64,000 nucleotides of DNA from Parelaphostrongylus tenuis (GCA_019055375.1 JAHQIW010000424.1:57255-121254); one strand, 5' to 3'; shown: positions 46,970 to 58,816, counted from the stretch's first letter. Notes: generated from the letters alone by a model not told the origin. Made by a program: numbers and translations.

Positions 46970-49315
46970 ACGTCCGATGAAACGCTACAGTAAGGCTATT
47001 CTTTGGACTGCAAACAGACGCGCTCAACAGTATTCTGTTCTGTACAAGAAAAAGACGAGAAACGAAGGGAATGCCAGAAGTACTGGAATCGGCGCAGTGA
47101 AGAACACTGTGATAACGGATCAGAAAATTATCAAGGAGAGAAGAGTGGCAATAATGATCTTAAGACGCAGCAGTAACGACACGCATTACGAAAGAACGGG
47201 GAATTGTCGCTAACTACATGAGTATAGTGGTCGTTTCCCCAAGCTAACACGAACCAGCCACTTGCACGGAATTATCTACGACTTTCATTGGGGCTACTTC
47301 AAAAGAAGTTCTTAGGAATTCGTATAAAATCAGAGGAAAAGGATATGTGATCTCAGAGGCTCTTAGCTCTGAAGTCCTATGTGATCTTATTTATAAAATC
47401 CAGGAACAGCTGGTGAGGATTATTAGGCTTTAATATCTAAAGATCTAATTGTCATACCACATTATCTGTCAGAATAGGACCTTTTGTACAGATATTATTG
47501 CTAGTACAACCACCTTTTCCCATAAGAATTTATTCCTTAACGACAACGACATTCAATGGAGTATCGCGAGCGTACGAGATACCACTCATCTCACGTTCAG
47601 CGGCATAAAAAGACTTCAAATAACTAAAGCATTCTAATTCAAGATATGTGGTGGAGGTTCAGTGGCATTGGTGTTTTGATCTGCAGCCTATTTGCGTCTT
47701 GCAACGAACGGGATTACAAAATTAAAATATTTTATATGGGTCATACCAAACAACATATAATATGCTGCATTACATATAATAATTCTATACTATATTATAT
47801 GACATGATTACGACATATCGTTATGTGAACATATGCCTATGTTAATATGAGTGACCGATTGATGAGGAGTATCGTCATCTGACGATGCTAGGAACGCTAT
47901 TATAACTGATGGTGTTATTGTAACTGAAGTTGTTAGTGTAACTGACGGAGGATAAGTAGGCGGCGGAGCCCTTTTGGCATTTATTTGAAGACAACCTTAT
48001 GACAGCAATTAGATACATGACAACGAGACTGTGTGAAGAGAGCAATAATGAATCGATTACGGAATGAGGTGAAGTGGTCCGGATGAAGTCAAACGACCGT
48101 TTGGATGATGCGCCGTGATTGAACTGACTGTCGAGGTTGGTGGGAGGGGTGCTGCCTCACCACTTAGAGCATTTTCTGCTGACGTCCTCGAACCTCCGCG
48201 ATACCATTTGCTCTATAAGGTCATGGACCATCTGCGTTGCCTAAATTATCATGAAATTCCGGAAAAGATTGCAAAGCTCAATTGGGAAGTTTGCTATAAG
48301 ATACGATTATATTGTATAAGGAGTCACAGCGTCAAAACGTGCACTTTTCACTCTACGGCAACGCACACTGGCTGAAACTGAGACTGGCTGAATGAAATGA
48401 TGGTCTGAGAGGGCGATACCATTTCATCAAAATTTTTACTGTTACCAGTGAAAGCATTAGACGAATGTTGGAGTGCGGCAACAAATAAGGTTAAGTCTAT
48501 AATTGTTGATTCTAGCGGCTTCGCTTCCTTAGTGATAACCTTTTCAAACATCAACCATTCCTATAGCAGCAGCAAATAGCCACCATCTATGACGTCCAAG
48601 CAGCGGAGTAGCATTTTAAGCGTGAGATGTGATCTTCTTTTCGCTCATACAGCGCCCTCTGACGAACTTTTAAAAAACCACTTGCATTCCAAAATTCTCG
48701 AGATTTCGACTATCTAACGACTAATGAAACTTTAATGAAGAGCCATATCGAAGCTCCAGCTGAGCAAGTGAAGAAAATAAGTGTCAAGCACAATTTTATT
48801 TTCATCATTGCAACTAACGAAAAGGCTTATCTAGAAATTGAATATATCGTTGAAGTCGCAGAGATTTAGGCTTTCGTATGATTCAATGTCCCTGAGAGAG
48901 CTTTTATGCAGCGGGAAAGGCCTTCACGTCTCAAAAACTTTTAATCAAAATTCATTAAATGCACCGCTATCATCCCATTTGCTTATGTGGGTCGCATACA
49001 CGCCGGCCTGAATTACAGACTTTTCTTGGATTTTGCATATGCGGCAAACTTCTTCGCACATCGTAAAATGAGGCGATCAGGTATACTTCTACAATGACTT
49101 CGCGATAACTCATGCAGAATCAAATTAAGTCTAAAGCTGCTTTTTTGAGAGATATCAATAGCTCTACCAGTTAGCGAGCAATCCATCCGACTTGGGCCTT
49201 TTCCGATCATTATAACACTTTTTTAAGGGTCACGGATTTGAAACTTTCGATGAAGGGGAAACTTGGCGGAATGATGCAAAAAATCGTAGAAGACGATGGC
49301 CATTATCTTGAATAT
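46970..49315. other. No gene recognised
   Basis: Contains a basic 78-codon frame (46,977-47,213) rich in Arg/Lys and an 86-codon frame (48,115-48,375); neither is recognised. Around 47,890-47,945 a short 'taactgatggtgttattg'-like unit occurs about three times. No RNA gene is seen. Confidence 0.3.
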
Positions 49316-49319
49316 ACTA

Positions 49320-49610
49320 GCCAGGAGCAATCGAGTGTACAACACTCTGTGTTCGGTGATAATTTCACTGGACATAGAGTGTAAAACGTTCGTCGTCGCT
49401 AACTCTTAGTATGGGGACTGGAGCACCCACACAGGATTGGCAAGAGACGAGAAAGGGTAACTCCCCGACTGACGAGATCGCAAAATCGAAACACGTGTAT
49501 CGGGCTCTACAAGTCAGCCCTCTTTGACAGACCACTGACATGCGTGGCTCAAAAATGATTACCAGGTATATTGAAATTTGAGCTGTGATCTTAAGAAAAC
49601 ATTCGAAACG
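49320..49610. repeat. Foldback element FB1, half element
   Basis: Reads 'gagcaatcgagtgtacaaca', 'acatagagtgtaaaacgttc', 'ctcttagtatggggactgga', 'gactgacgagatcgcaaaat', 'gggctctacaagtcagccct' and ends 'aacattcgaaacgaaag'. This is one full arm plus the centre of the element seen at 55,105-55,620 and 60,640-60,965. Confidence 0.85.
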
Positions 49611-49693
49611 AAAGTTATGAACTATTATTCTTGATTTGGGACTATGCATAAACTTTCAATTTTTTACAAGTCCTCTAGAAGTTTCAGACCTAA

Positions 49694-49850
49694 TTGTGTA
49701 TGTATATATAAACGTATGCACGTATGCACGTATTCATGTATATTATGTTATGTATATATGTATGTATGTATGTACGTATGTATGTATGTATGTATGTATG
49801 TATGTATGTATGTATGTGTATGTATGTCTATGTATGTGTAGGTGCGTATG
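49694..49850 (+). repeat. TATG tetranucleotide array
   Basis: About 150 bp of GTAT/TATG units with a few substitutions (ACGT, GTGT). The Tyr-Val-Cys-Met-rich open frames across it are repeat artefacts. Confidence 0.95.
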
Positions 49851-50099
49851 TGCTTATGGACTATTTTGGGTTCTCCCATGAATTCCTTCGCAATTCGACA
49901 CTTTTATTGATTCAGTTATTATTGATTTGAACAAATAAATTATTCAACAGCATGATCACGAGTTCTTTATCAGGTCGACCCATAATTTCTTTCACATTTC
50001 GGCACTTTCGCCAACACAGTTGTTATTTATACAAAGAAATCAACTAATCAGCAACCACCATCATAATCAATCATATGTTTCCATTTGCTGGGCGAGGTT

Positions 50100-50671
50100 T
50101 GGTGTCTTTCTCCTAGAAAGAATTAGGCTGGCGATCAAAGAAGTTGGTCAGGTCGTTTTTATGATGGTCGTAGTCTTCATATCTTTTCCCCCTCAAATGC
50201 TGCTTCAGGGCGTGGAAAGGATGATAATCCGATAGAACAATGTTAGTTCCATACAGTGGATGTGATATCGTGATGAGCCAAGTTTCTCCGATATATGGCG
50301 AGTCGAGTTCGCAGCGTGAGGTCAAGCGGTATCTTGGAGAAGAGCAACAGTGAATCGATTCGGGAGATTTTCCTGCATGTTGCAGCTGTCTGCCTGAGTT
50401 TCTTTGCTCCCTGAAGACTTTGGCACTGATTGTTTGATTGTTGTAGAGCAATTCTAGAAACAGTAGGCTCCGCGGATTTCAGAAAACCGAGAGTAAAACC
50501 TTTCAAGCATGGAATTTGAGCCTTAATTTGAATTTGAGAGTACTTGCCCACAAGGAAGCCATTTTCGCAAATGGTTAAGCAGACAACGCGGTCATGGTCG
50601 GTCAAAGCATAAAGTGTTCGTCGAGACATCTCTTTTGCAGTAGCCAATTTTATTGCCCTCCTGCGCCCCAC
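50100..50671 (-). mobile_element. Mariner transposase C-terminal remnant
   Basis: The minus-strand frame near 50,230-50,113 reads LSDYHPFHALKQHLRGKRYE, DYDHHKNDLTNFF and RQPNSF. This aligns with the end of mariner transposases (L-A-P-S-D-Y-H-L-F-..-L-..-F-F-..-Q-P-..-F), including the third catalytic Asp position. An overlapping frame from 50,671 (LTDHDRVVCLTICENG) is probably the upstream part, frameshifted. No termini were identified; the right side is cut off near the TA tract and RTE insertion. Confidence 0.7.
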
Positions 50672-50794
50672 TCGCTAAAGCTGCTAGGACATTTTTCAAC
50701 ATGCCATAGCCTTGGGCTATAAGGCGATTTGAAAAAGGCTGAATAAGGCAATGTGCGAAAAAAATTATGGAATAACTAAATATGTCCTATGCCC

Positions 50795-50804
50795 ATATAT
50801 ATAC

Positions 50805-50846
<42 letters not shown>
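50795..50846. repeat. TA dinucleotide tract
   Basis: TA repeats with one TATG interruption, directly at the 5' truncation point of the RTE copy that begins at 50,851. Confidence 0.95.
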
Positions 50847-50848
<2 letters not shown>

Positions 50849-50902
50849 TGGACGATTACGGTTGAAAACGATGTGGTTCTATGCCGGCTTTGACCATCTT
50901 CG

Positions 50903-51555
50903 TTGCTTACGCACCAACATCAAGCTATGACGAAGAGCGAAGTCGAAGCGTTCTATATGGACCTCGAAAAATTCTTCAGAGAAGATCATACATTCTTCAA
51001 GGTCATTGTCGGAGATTTTAACGCAAAAATTGGACCTAGAAGAACGTCTGAAGAACGTCACATAGGGACCCACGGACTAGAATGGAATGAACAGGGTGAG
51101 AGGCTATCCGAGTTTATCATGACGACCCAAACCATCCATGGTAACTCGCAATTCCAAAAGCCTCTCTCTCAGCGATGGACGTGGAGTCTCCCAATGGAGA
51201 GTACCATAACGAAATAGATCACATCATAGTAAATCGAAGGTTTTGCCTGACCGACGTCGCTGTTGTTCCCAAGTTCTACACGGGATCAGACCATCGTCCT
51301 CCTTCGCGCAACGTTCCGATTTTCGAGGAGAGGAGAGAAAGCCGCTAAATTCAAACAACGAAGTCCCAGAACTACCATAAACTGGGATGTATTCAAATCA
51401 TTAGTCGGCTCTTGGGAAGATACCGTTGTCGACAACATCGACGAAGAATACGATCGACTCGTTGAATATCTTCACGTTGGCGCTAAAAAAGCCGAAAGTC
51501 CTAAGGTCACGAAGAGACGCTTTGTCTCCGCAGACACTCGAGCTGATACGTCAAC
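50903..51555 (+). pseudogene. RTE endonuclease C-terminal part, frameshifted
   Basis: Holds [20 protein letters not shown] and [11 protein letters not shown], with the catalytic Asp-Asn pair. It loses frame near 51,183, where one G is missing relative to the 29,148 copy (TGGAGTC against TGAGAGTC). The SDHR block near 51,290 is followed by a compensating shift. The linker to the RT continues in a different frame until about 51,590. The N-terminal half, with the catalytic Glu, is absent. Confidence 0.85.
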
Positions 51556-53160
51556 GTGGAATCGCACGAGCCGCAGGCAACCGAAAACCTTACGTCCGAA
51601 CTTGCGAAACGATGCAGAGAAGCGATAAAAGAAGACCTTAAAGAGAGAAGAGCAGCAGTTATGGCAGAAGCTGCAGAAGCTGGGAAGAGCATTCGCAAAG
51701 CCCAGCGAGGCTTCGCCAACTATAAGACCAAGATGATTGCACTCCGATACCCTGACGGGACACTTACAGCTTCCAGAAGGGCTATGGAGAAAATCATCCA
51801 CCAGTACTACTCGGATCTCTTCGCTAGCCATGTTCTCTTACCGTCATATAAATTGAAAGAGGACGAATATGTCGTTCCACCGGTCCTTCCTTCCGAAATC
51901 CGACATGCTATATCGTCGGTGAAAAACAGAACAACACCCGGTCCAGACAGGATTAGACCAGAACACCTGAAGAACCTGCCGCCAGTTCTCATCAACACCC
52001 TGGCTCGGCTCTTCACTCGCTACCTGTCAGAATGCAAGGTCCCTATTCAATGGAAAACCAGCAAGACCGTATTGTTGTTCAAAAAGGGAGACCTTCACGA
52101 CATAGGCAATTATCGCCCAATCTGCTTGCTGTCCGTTGTCTATAAACTCTTTACTCGAGTCATCCTGAACAGGATTGACAGAACACTGGACGAAGGACAG
52201 CCATGCGAACAAGCAGGGTTCAGAAAAGGATTTAGTACCATGGACCACATCCACACGATCACAAGACTCATTGAAGTTTCGCGAGAGTACAAACAACCAC
52301 TCTGTCTCACTTTTATCGATCTGAAAAAAGCCTTTGATTCAGTGGAAACAGAAGCGGTTATAGAGGCTCTGGATAACCAGGGCGTCCCTACTCGGTACAT
52401 AATGATCCTTCGTGAGCTTTATAAAGATTTCACGACCAGAATATCTCCATTCTACAACAATATCACCATTGACGTAAGAAGAGGGGTTCGACAAGGCGAT
52501 ACAATATCGCCAAAACTATTCACTGCCACCCTACAAAACGTCATGCGAACATTAGAATGGGACGAAATGGGAGTGAAAATTGACGGTCGACAATTAAACC
52601 ATCTTCGCTTTGCTGACGATATCGTTCTCATAACACCAAACATCAGCCAAGCGGAACGAATGTTGACTGATTTCGATAACGCCTGTGGAAAGATCGGTCT
52701 TCAACTGAATCTAACGAAAACAATGTTCATGAGGAACGGATGGGTTTCTAATGCCCCATTCACGCTCAACGGAACGACAATTTCCGAATGCTCCAGTTAC
52801 ATCTATCTAGGTCGTGAAATCAACATGATGAACGACCTAGCCCCAGAGTTGAGCAGGAGGAAACGAGCGGCTTGGGGAACGTTTAAGAGCATCGAAGATG
52901 TAGTGAAGAGGACAAAGAACATCCGACTCCGTGCCCACCTTTTCGACTCGACAATTATCCCTGCCCTAACGTATGCAGCAGAAACCTGGTCGCTACGTAA
53001 GCAGGATGAAAGATCACTTGCCGTTATCGAACGCGCAGTCGAAAGGTCGATGCTAGGAGTATCTCGTATTTCGCAAATGAGACAAAGGATCCGAACTTCC
53101 GACCTACTCAACGATCGAAAATCAGAGACGCCGTTCTACACGCCAGGATATCGAAAATAA
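51556..53160 (+). CDS. RTE reverse transcriptase, long open frame
   Basis: 534 codons containing the RT core in order. TPGPDRIRPEHL is near residue 126, NYRPICLLSVVYKLF near 190, the catalytic FIDLKKAFDSV near 252, RRGVRQGDTISPKLF near 310, LRFADDIVLI with the catalytic Asp pair near 352, and YLGREI near 416. The first Met is not the natural start; this frame is part of a longer endonuclease-RT polyprotein. At about 53,106 one base is missing relative to the copy at 31,068, so the frame ends early. The tail KIRDAVLHARISKIR..RDDR continues in another frame to 53,429. The RT domain itself looks intact, but the element cannot be autonomous. Confidence 0.88.
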   Translation: MESHEPQATENLTSELAKRCREAIKEDLKERRAAVMAEAAEAGKSIRKAQRGFANYKTKMIALRYPDGTLTASRRAMEKIIHQYYSDLFASHVLLPSYKLKEDEYVVPPVLPSEIRHAISSVKNRTTPGPDRIRPEHLKNLPPVLINTLARLFTRYLSECKVPIQWKTSKTVLLFKKGDLHDIGNYRPICLLSVVYKLFTRVILNRIDRTLDEGQPCEQAGFRKGFSTMDHIHTITRLIEVSREYKQPLCLTFIDLKKAFDSVETEAVIEALDNQGVPTRYIMILRELYKDFTTRISPFYNNITIDVRRGVRQGDTISPKLFTATLQNVMRTLEWDEMGVKIDGRQLNHLRFADDIVLITPNISQAERMLTDFDNACGKIGLQLNLTKTMFMRNGWVSNAPFTLNGTTISECSSYIYLGREINMMNDLAPELSRRKRAAWGTFKSIEDVVKRTKNIRLRAHLFDSTIIPALTYAAETWSLRKQDERSLAVIERAVERSMLGVSRISQMRQRIRTSDLLNDRKSETPFYTPGYRK

Positions 53161-53429
53161 GGTGGGCCGGACACGTGATGCGCTTCAACGACAACCGATG
53201 GACGAGAGCCGTTACCGACTGGATTCCTCGGGACGTCAAGCGCTCTAAAGGAAGACCACTGACCCGTTGGTCCGATTTCTTCACGAAAGCGATGGAAGAA
53301 AGATATGATGCTCAGCGAATTCCTAGAGCAAGGAGGACCCACTGGGCTACTCTTGCACGCGATAGGGAAAATGGAAGAGTTGCTGGTACCCCGCTCGGTC
53401 ACGTCGACGATCAACGGGACGACAGGTGA
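53161..53429 (+). pseudogene. RTE C-terminal tail, out of frame
   Basis: Encodes RWAGHVMRFNDNRWTRAVTD, KGRPLTRWSDFF and ERYDAQRIPRARRTHWATLA up to RDDR, the conserved C-terminus downstream of the RT in this family. It is separated from the RT frame by a one-base deletion. Confidence 0.85.
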
Positions 53430-53534
53430 TACAGGTGATAGGTGAGCATGCATTGTGTGTTATGTACGCATATTCGTATAAGGTGTCTGCGGGTCTGTAG
53501 ATGTAGACATCTATGTACAATTGTGTAGTACATA

Positions 53535-54817
53535 GGGTGCAAGAAAAGTTCTGCCAGTTTTTTTCAAATACCACCACACTGAAGATACTACACAAACATT
53601 TAAATTATTCAATTGGAAGAATGATTCGGTTATTAGATCAACGAACTATAGCAATGAACAAAAGAATGGCCTTCTTTGGCCTATATACATTCACGAAGTC
53701 CGTTCGCGAAAATTTTCAAACGATGCTCGCACACGTTTCCATCGCAATTCCGTCCCAAGCGTTTGTCAGAGCCGTTTGAAGCGCGTCTACAGTAGTGTAT
53801 CAAACTAGTGCGACTTTTTCCTTCACTAAGGGTCGACGAAGCAATCCATTGAGTTGAAATAGCGAATGTTACTGCTATATGTCCCTGCTTCAAAATTCTG
53901 GGAACTCTTGACAGGTGGCATTCTTGAGCGGACATAATGCACAGGAGCCCAGCTCTGTTAAACGCAAATTTGTCGGCGCTAAAGTGTTGAGTAGTTTAAA
54001 GCTCCAATACGACCCATTAAATTTGCTGCAGATTACCGGCAGCGTTGATTTTGACATTTCTGTAAAAAAAGAACAACGGCGTTTTTTCTGTGAAGCAAAT
54101 GGTGGCTCAGACCATCCACAGAAGCCGAAAAAAAGACTGCGGCCCAAAATTTTTGCTATTGCCGAATATACTGACCATTCTTAAGGCGTTTACGTCGAAT
54201 GTGACGACTGCAGAGTGCATCGTCAGTAAAAGATCTCCCCATCCGTAGAAGTATCTTCGACAAACCAACAACAGCTATCATAATGAATCATTTAGCTACT
54301 CTTTCCAGGCCAATCTTTCCATCATTTTGTCCACAAAGTGAACACGAGAGATCATGCAGCTGCACAACTTCAGCTTATTTTCAGCCATGCTTCGGGCGTT
54401 CCACTCGCTGATCCCGCGCTTCGCGGGTCATTTGCGAGGTTTTGCCGAACTCGGCAACGCACCTTATGAATGTTTTCCAAAGCAGAAGAGTTGTTCGAAC
54501 AACCTTCCCGAAGGACGTTCTTTATCCCTTCAGTCTCTTTGAAGCTTTTCACGGCTCTGTAGACACTTGCTGGTTTGAAAACAGTTAATTTTGACAATGT
54601 CGACCGATTCCATGCCTGTCTTGTGCAACTTAACTATTTCGATGCGTTTATTTTTACGATCTATAACTTAGCACAGCTGAAATTAGACAAGTAAATAAAG
54701 CAGGGTCAGGACCAAAATTGAAAAGATTCAATAAGATCATCAAAATTGGACGATAAAACATTATGTCAATGATAAAGTTAAGAAAATACAAAATTGACCG
54801 AACTTTTCTCGCATCTT
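53535..54817 (-). mobile_element. Tc1/mariner-superfamily transposon, decayed
   Basis: 1,283 bp flanked by TA. Inverted ends share 'TGC.AGAAAAGTTC.G.CA' (left at 53,537, right at 54,790-54,813). Minus-strand frames give a bipartite helix-turn-helix. KLHKTGMESVDI and FQTSKCLQ occur near 54,650-54,560, followed by VYRAVKSFKETEGIKNV and RVRQNLANDP. A C-terminal catalytic-region remnant lies near 53,850-53,700 (NSMDCFVDP, then ALTNAWDGIA). Multiple stops and shifts break it. A truncated relative is at 19,354-19,830. Confidence 0.82.
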
Positions 54818-54819
54818 TA

Positions 54820-55100
54820 CGTCCGATTTAGTTAGTGAAATTATGATAACTTGTGAAATGTCACAGAAGCCTATGATGATGCCGCCTCTACTGTCATTTA
54901 CCCGTTTTTTTATAATCAAAATCCCATTACAGAGGTTAACACTGGAAAGTGATCAAATCATAATTTTTGTTCAGTAGTCACTACTACAATATAAAAGAAT
55001 ATCTCAGTCTTCGTCTTCCTGATGATGCATGAACAATGCTATTTGTTAGCACAAACCGCACTGCATCCCACAGTACTGCTTCCGCTGCTCAACAGTGTAG
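54820..55100. other. No feature recognised
   Basis: Short AT-rich stretch between the transposon and a foldback element. Confidence 0.35.
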
Positions 55101-55104
55101 AAAG

Positions 55105-55620
55105 AATAACTTCCGTTTCGAGTGTTTTCTCAAGACCACTGCTCAAATTTCATTATGGCTCGTAATCATTTTTGAGCCACGCCATGTCAGTGGTCTGTCC
55201 AAGAGGGCTGACTTATAGAGCCCGATACACGTGTTTTGACCTTGCAGTCTCGTCAGTCGGGCAGTTACCCTTTCTCGTCTTTTGCCAATCCCGTGTGGTG
55301 CTCCAGTCCCCACACTAAGAGTTAGCGGCGACGAACGTTTTACACTCTATGTCCAGTCATATCATCGAACACAGGACTGCTGTACACTCGGTTGCTAGTG
55401 GCCAGTGTATTCAATGTATCATAACTTTCGTTTCGAGTGTTTTCTTACCATAGCTGTGTGGAAACTGAAGCACCACACAGGATTGGCAAAAGACGAGAAA
55501 GGGTAACTGCCCGACTGACGAGATCGCAAGATCGAAACACTTGTATCGGGCTCCATAAGTCAGCCCTCTTTGACAGACCACTGACATGTGTGGCTCAAAA
55601 ATGATTATCAGGCATATTGT
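55105..55620. repeat. Foldback element FB1, palindromic copy
   Basis: The left arm 'ttccgtttcgagtgttttct', 'gtcagtggtctgtccaagag', 'ggctgacttatagagcccga' and 'ggtgctccagtccccacact' is mirrored by the right arm 'gaagcaccacacagga', 'gactgacgagatcgcaagat', 'ctccataagtcagccctctt' and 'tgacagaccactgacatgtg'. The element would fold into a long hairpin. No transposase is encoded. Confidence 0.88.
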
Positions 55621-55732
55621 AGAAAGAGTTTGTGCAGAAGCCATGCCTGACCCAGTGGGCGTTTGATATGCTGTCTAAAAGTGCTCTTGAGGAACAGTCA
55701 CTATTCTAAAAAAATAATTTTCAGTAAAGGAT

Positions 55733-58302
55733 CTACGTGTACCAGCAGACCTTGTCGTCGCAAGTCATGCAAAATCCGCAAGTTAGCTTGCATTTTTCCT
55801 GAAAATAGGCACAAAAAGAAAAGAGATATTCTCTAACGTTTTTGTAGAGAGTAAAAAAATGTATGAGATAAAGCAATAAACTCGACATATTGCGACACAA
55901 ACCGTTGCTTACCATTACAAATGCCTGCGAATCCATTTGTCGGCAACTAGAGGGGTCTCCGCTGCAGAACTAGGTTTTGTGCACACATCCACTAAACACA
56001 GCATTTAGCATTCATTAGAATTGCTTCAAGAGCAAGTAGGGATGTTCTCAATGAAACCTACTGATATTCGCTGCGCACAAACCTCAAGTTTTCAGGCAGT
56101 TTATTGCTTAAATCGGCTTGCAATATAAATTAATACACATGGTAGGCGTTATCGGAGAGCATTTGATGCTGACACTGAAATTCTGAAGCAAAGTGTTTGA
56201 AGTATTATGATCTATGTGATCTCACGAGTGAATTCACTCAACAAGGTATCCCTTCCTTCATCCTAAAACAATCAGCCTTCACAACAGCGAAAATTGTCAT
56301 TGCTTCATGCTTTATCGAGTGACTCCACAAGTACTAGGGAAGCGCTTCAGAAAGTCAGATATATTGAACATTGCCGACCGCAGTAAAGTTCTGTATTACT
56401 TTATGTGAAGTTAAAAGAACTGGTGTGATCAGAATATTTTGGGACTGTTTTGGTGCGTATTTGTTCTACCTAGTTTTCTACCCGTTCAGTCCATCGAACT
56501 GCATAGCAAGTCCAAGAAACATCCTAAACAGATCAGTGGGAGACGTGGATAATACTTCAAAAGCTAATGCGGCGTTGAATTGTCGATTCACGATCATCCT
56601 AGTGCTATGTTTGAGCAAAGTTTTTGCCCGGTTGACATAATGCTCTTCGCCACTCTTATAGTTTCACTTATTATTTTGTTCTATTCTCTTTGCTTGTTAC
56701 TTATCTTACTAACAACAGTGTAATAAGAAATCCTCTAAAAAAAAGTGATCAATTATCATTATGAAATCTATAGATATAAATTGAATAAAGTCAAAAAGAC
56801 TGTATTATTTGGAAGTTTTGAAAAGCTTCCGAGTTTATAGAGTTCTTTCGGTGAATTCAACGACTACGTCATATCACGCAGTGCAGAAAGATAAAAAATG
56901 TTAGGAAATATAAATAATCTCACTAATATTGCTCATTTATCCAAAGAATGTTTGACAATGGTAATCATTTTTTGAGCCACACATGTGTTCTGTTATAAAA
57001 CAACTTATGGAGCGCGATATACGCGTTTCGACTTTGGACAGATCTCATCAGTCGGGAGGTACACTTCGTCTTTTTGGCAATCTTGTCGGGGTGCTCCAGT
57101 CTCCCATATTAGGAGTAGGCGACGACGAACATTCTACGCGATCCATTAGTGAAATCATCACTGAACACTAAGGGACACTGAGCGACAACGAACACTTCAG
57201 AGATAATTTCATTTAATGGATCTTGTAAATTGTGTGTCGTCGCCTACTCTTTATCAAGGTCGAAACACATGTATCGGACTCTATATGTGGCACTATAACA
57301 TACCACATGTGTGGCTCAAAAAAAATGACTGTCAAGCATATTGAAATTTGAGCGTGGGTCTTATGCAAACACTCGAAACAACTTATTTTGAGCCTTTTGA
57401 AGGCTTGATGTGTTAGTGGTTTTCAAATGTTTTGGCGGTCTCGCCCGCCTCACTTCAGTCATAAGCTCCATCAGTCAGTCGTACAATTGTAGTGAAGAAG
57501 ATACAACATATTAGGACTAGACAGCTTGATATGTTGTCTGAACCATTTTTCAGTCAATGAATTGCGACTGATTTATCTGTATAAATATTGTCTTTCAATG
57601 AACTGCTTCAAAATCGAAGTTCCATGACGACGTCTTTAGAAACAGTCGATCAAAAAACATAAGTTGACCTGCATTTCCGACGACAAACTTAGTCCTTCAT
57701 TTTGACAGTCGACTCTCGTGTGATGCAGCAGTAGAACGCAAGTCTGAGGGCAAAAATCAGTTGCTGCTTGTACCAAGTCTTGATCCAGATTCTGTCCAAA
57801 CTGAAACCTCGAGTTGATAAGAAAATTTCCCAGATCCAAATTCAATTCAGTCATATTAAAACCCAAAAGAATATAGAATTACGAACAAAACTTGGAGCGT
57901 GATGTACTTGCGTTGAACTCAAACCACGACTATGTTTCCAGACAGTGCATTTCGACATTACACTATCAAAGCTCTCGCTCCACCTTCCTCCTCATATATA
58001 GGCTCACACTGTGTTGTGTTATCTCATATTCCCCTGATAATAATTAACATCGTACCTTGCCGTTGAAAATGAGTTAGACGGCAGGTAGAAGTCAACGAAA
58101 CTTTGAAAAGGTTTAAAAAATTGTTCCCAATTTCCAGATCTCCAAAAGCAATAATAGCCAGGTGCAATTGAGTAAATTTTCTTACCTTGTAGCTTTTTTT
58201 CGTTTCCATCTTCTTCACTATGCATTGCCACCGTTTTTAAATAGAGTTGCAAACAGATACCGTCCCGCAATTTATACGACAGTTCACTGCGTTTGGAGCG
58301 TA
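55733..58302 (-). pseudogene. ShKT-domain gene copy D, exons 2-5, degenerate
   Basis: Minus strand. Exon 2, 58,302-58,186, contains LRDGICLQLYLK. Its acceptor is TTTCAA instead of TTTCAG, and one base is missing upstream of the conserved Cys. Exon 3, 57,800-57,693, contains FGQNLDQDLVQAATDFCPQTC. It then shifts frame through one extra base, and its donor GTAAGT is now CTAAGT. Exon 4, about 55,990-55,913, contains FCSGDPSSCRQMDSQAFVM with donor GTAAGC; a TAG lies at 55,972-55,970 where copy A has Gln. Exon 5, 55,798-55,733, is intact: EKCKLTCGFCMTCDDKVCWY, Thr and stop. Exons 2+3 and 4+5 each represent an ShKT six-Cys domain. Exon 1 is not upstream in the expected orientation but at 61,231 on the plus strand. 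Confidence 0.7.
56955..57385. repeat. Foldback element FB1 in copy D intron 3
   Basis: Left arm 'ttttttgagccacacatgtg', 'cagatctcatcagtcgggag' and 'ggggtgctccagtctcccat'; right arm 'tcaaggtcgaaacacatgta', 'cggactctatatgtggcact' and 'gcaaacactcgaaacaac'. It occupies the same place relative to exon 3 as the copy at 17,385-17,825. Confidence 0.8.
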
Positions 58303-58339
58303 TTGAAACGAATTCAGTTCTTCAGACATCTGGTCAAAC

Positions 58340-58816
58340 GTGAGACTTCTAACAAGTGCTTGTAATCAAATGGAGGCAATAGAAATTATAAAGCTGACGA
58401 ACTCAATGCTCTTCGGCTACTCTAATCTGCCTACGTTGTTTCGTGTGTCCGAACTCTTAAGCATTCATTATTTTCGTTCTGCGCACGTTAAAAGTCCTTA
58501 CTTCCTACCTACTCTTCCTACGAAGGGAAGAAAATATTTCCATACAAAACTGCAAGAACATTCAAGGTTTATTACATATGTGAATTTGTTCCTATGCTCT
58601 TGGCTTCCATATGCTTCATCTAAAATTTTAGAAATTTCTCTTTGCTTTGTGTCATCAGTTTATGTCAAGCATCTTTATGTGTGGAATGAAATCAATTTCA
58701 TGAAGCCTATTTCGGAAATTGCCCTCCGAAACAACTTTAGACAATGTCACATCACAAATGATTTGTCTAGTGAAAGTTATGGACAAGAATTCAACATCGT
58801 ATCTTATCAACGATGA
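58340..58816 (+). other. Antisense open frame in copy D intron 1
   Basis: 158 codons, plus strand. From about 58,463 it corresponds to the 116-codon minus-strand frame at 15,928-16,278. Shared strings are SWLP, a W-N-x-I-N-F-M segment and ITNDL. It ends exactly at the rearrangement junction near 58,816. No known domain is recognised. Confidence 0.25.

Larger units (their letters stand above)
50851..53441 (+). mobile_element. RTE-type non-LTR retrotransposon, 5'-truncated
   Basis: Begins inside the endonuclease at the position corresponding to 28,820 of the other copy and continues to the shared tail ACAGGTGATACAGGTGATA. About 2.59 kb. The endonuclease part is frameshifted around 51,183 and 51,290. 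The RT frame is long and open, and the C-terminal part is shifted near 53,106. 5' truncation is typical of target-primed reverse transcription. The two RTE copies are highly similar, so both inserted fairly recently. Confidence 0.92.

Noticed and set aside
49636..49930. Tyr-Val-Cys-Met-rich frames
   Set aside because: Translation of the TATG tetranucleotide array.
53914..54184. 89-codon plus-strand frame beginning MAFLSGHNAQEPSS
   Set aside because: It is antisense to the Tc1/mariner remnant at 53,535-54,817 and has no support of its own.
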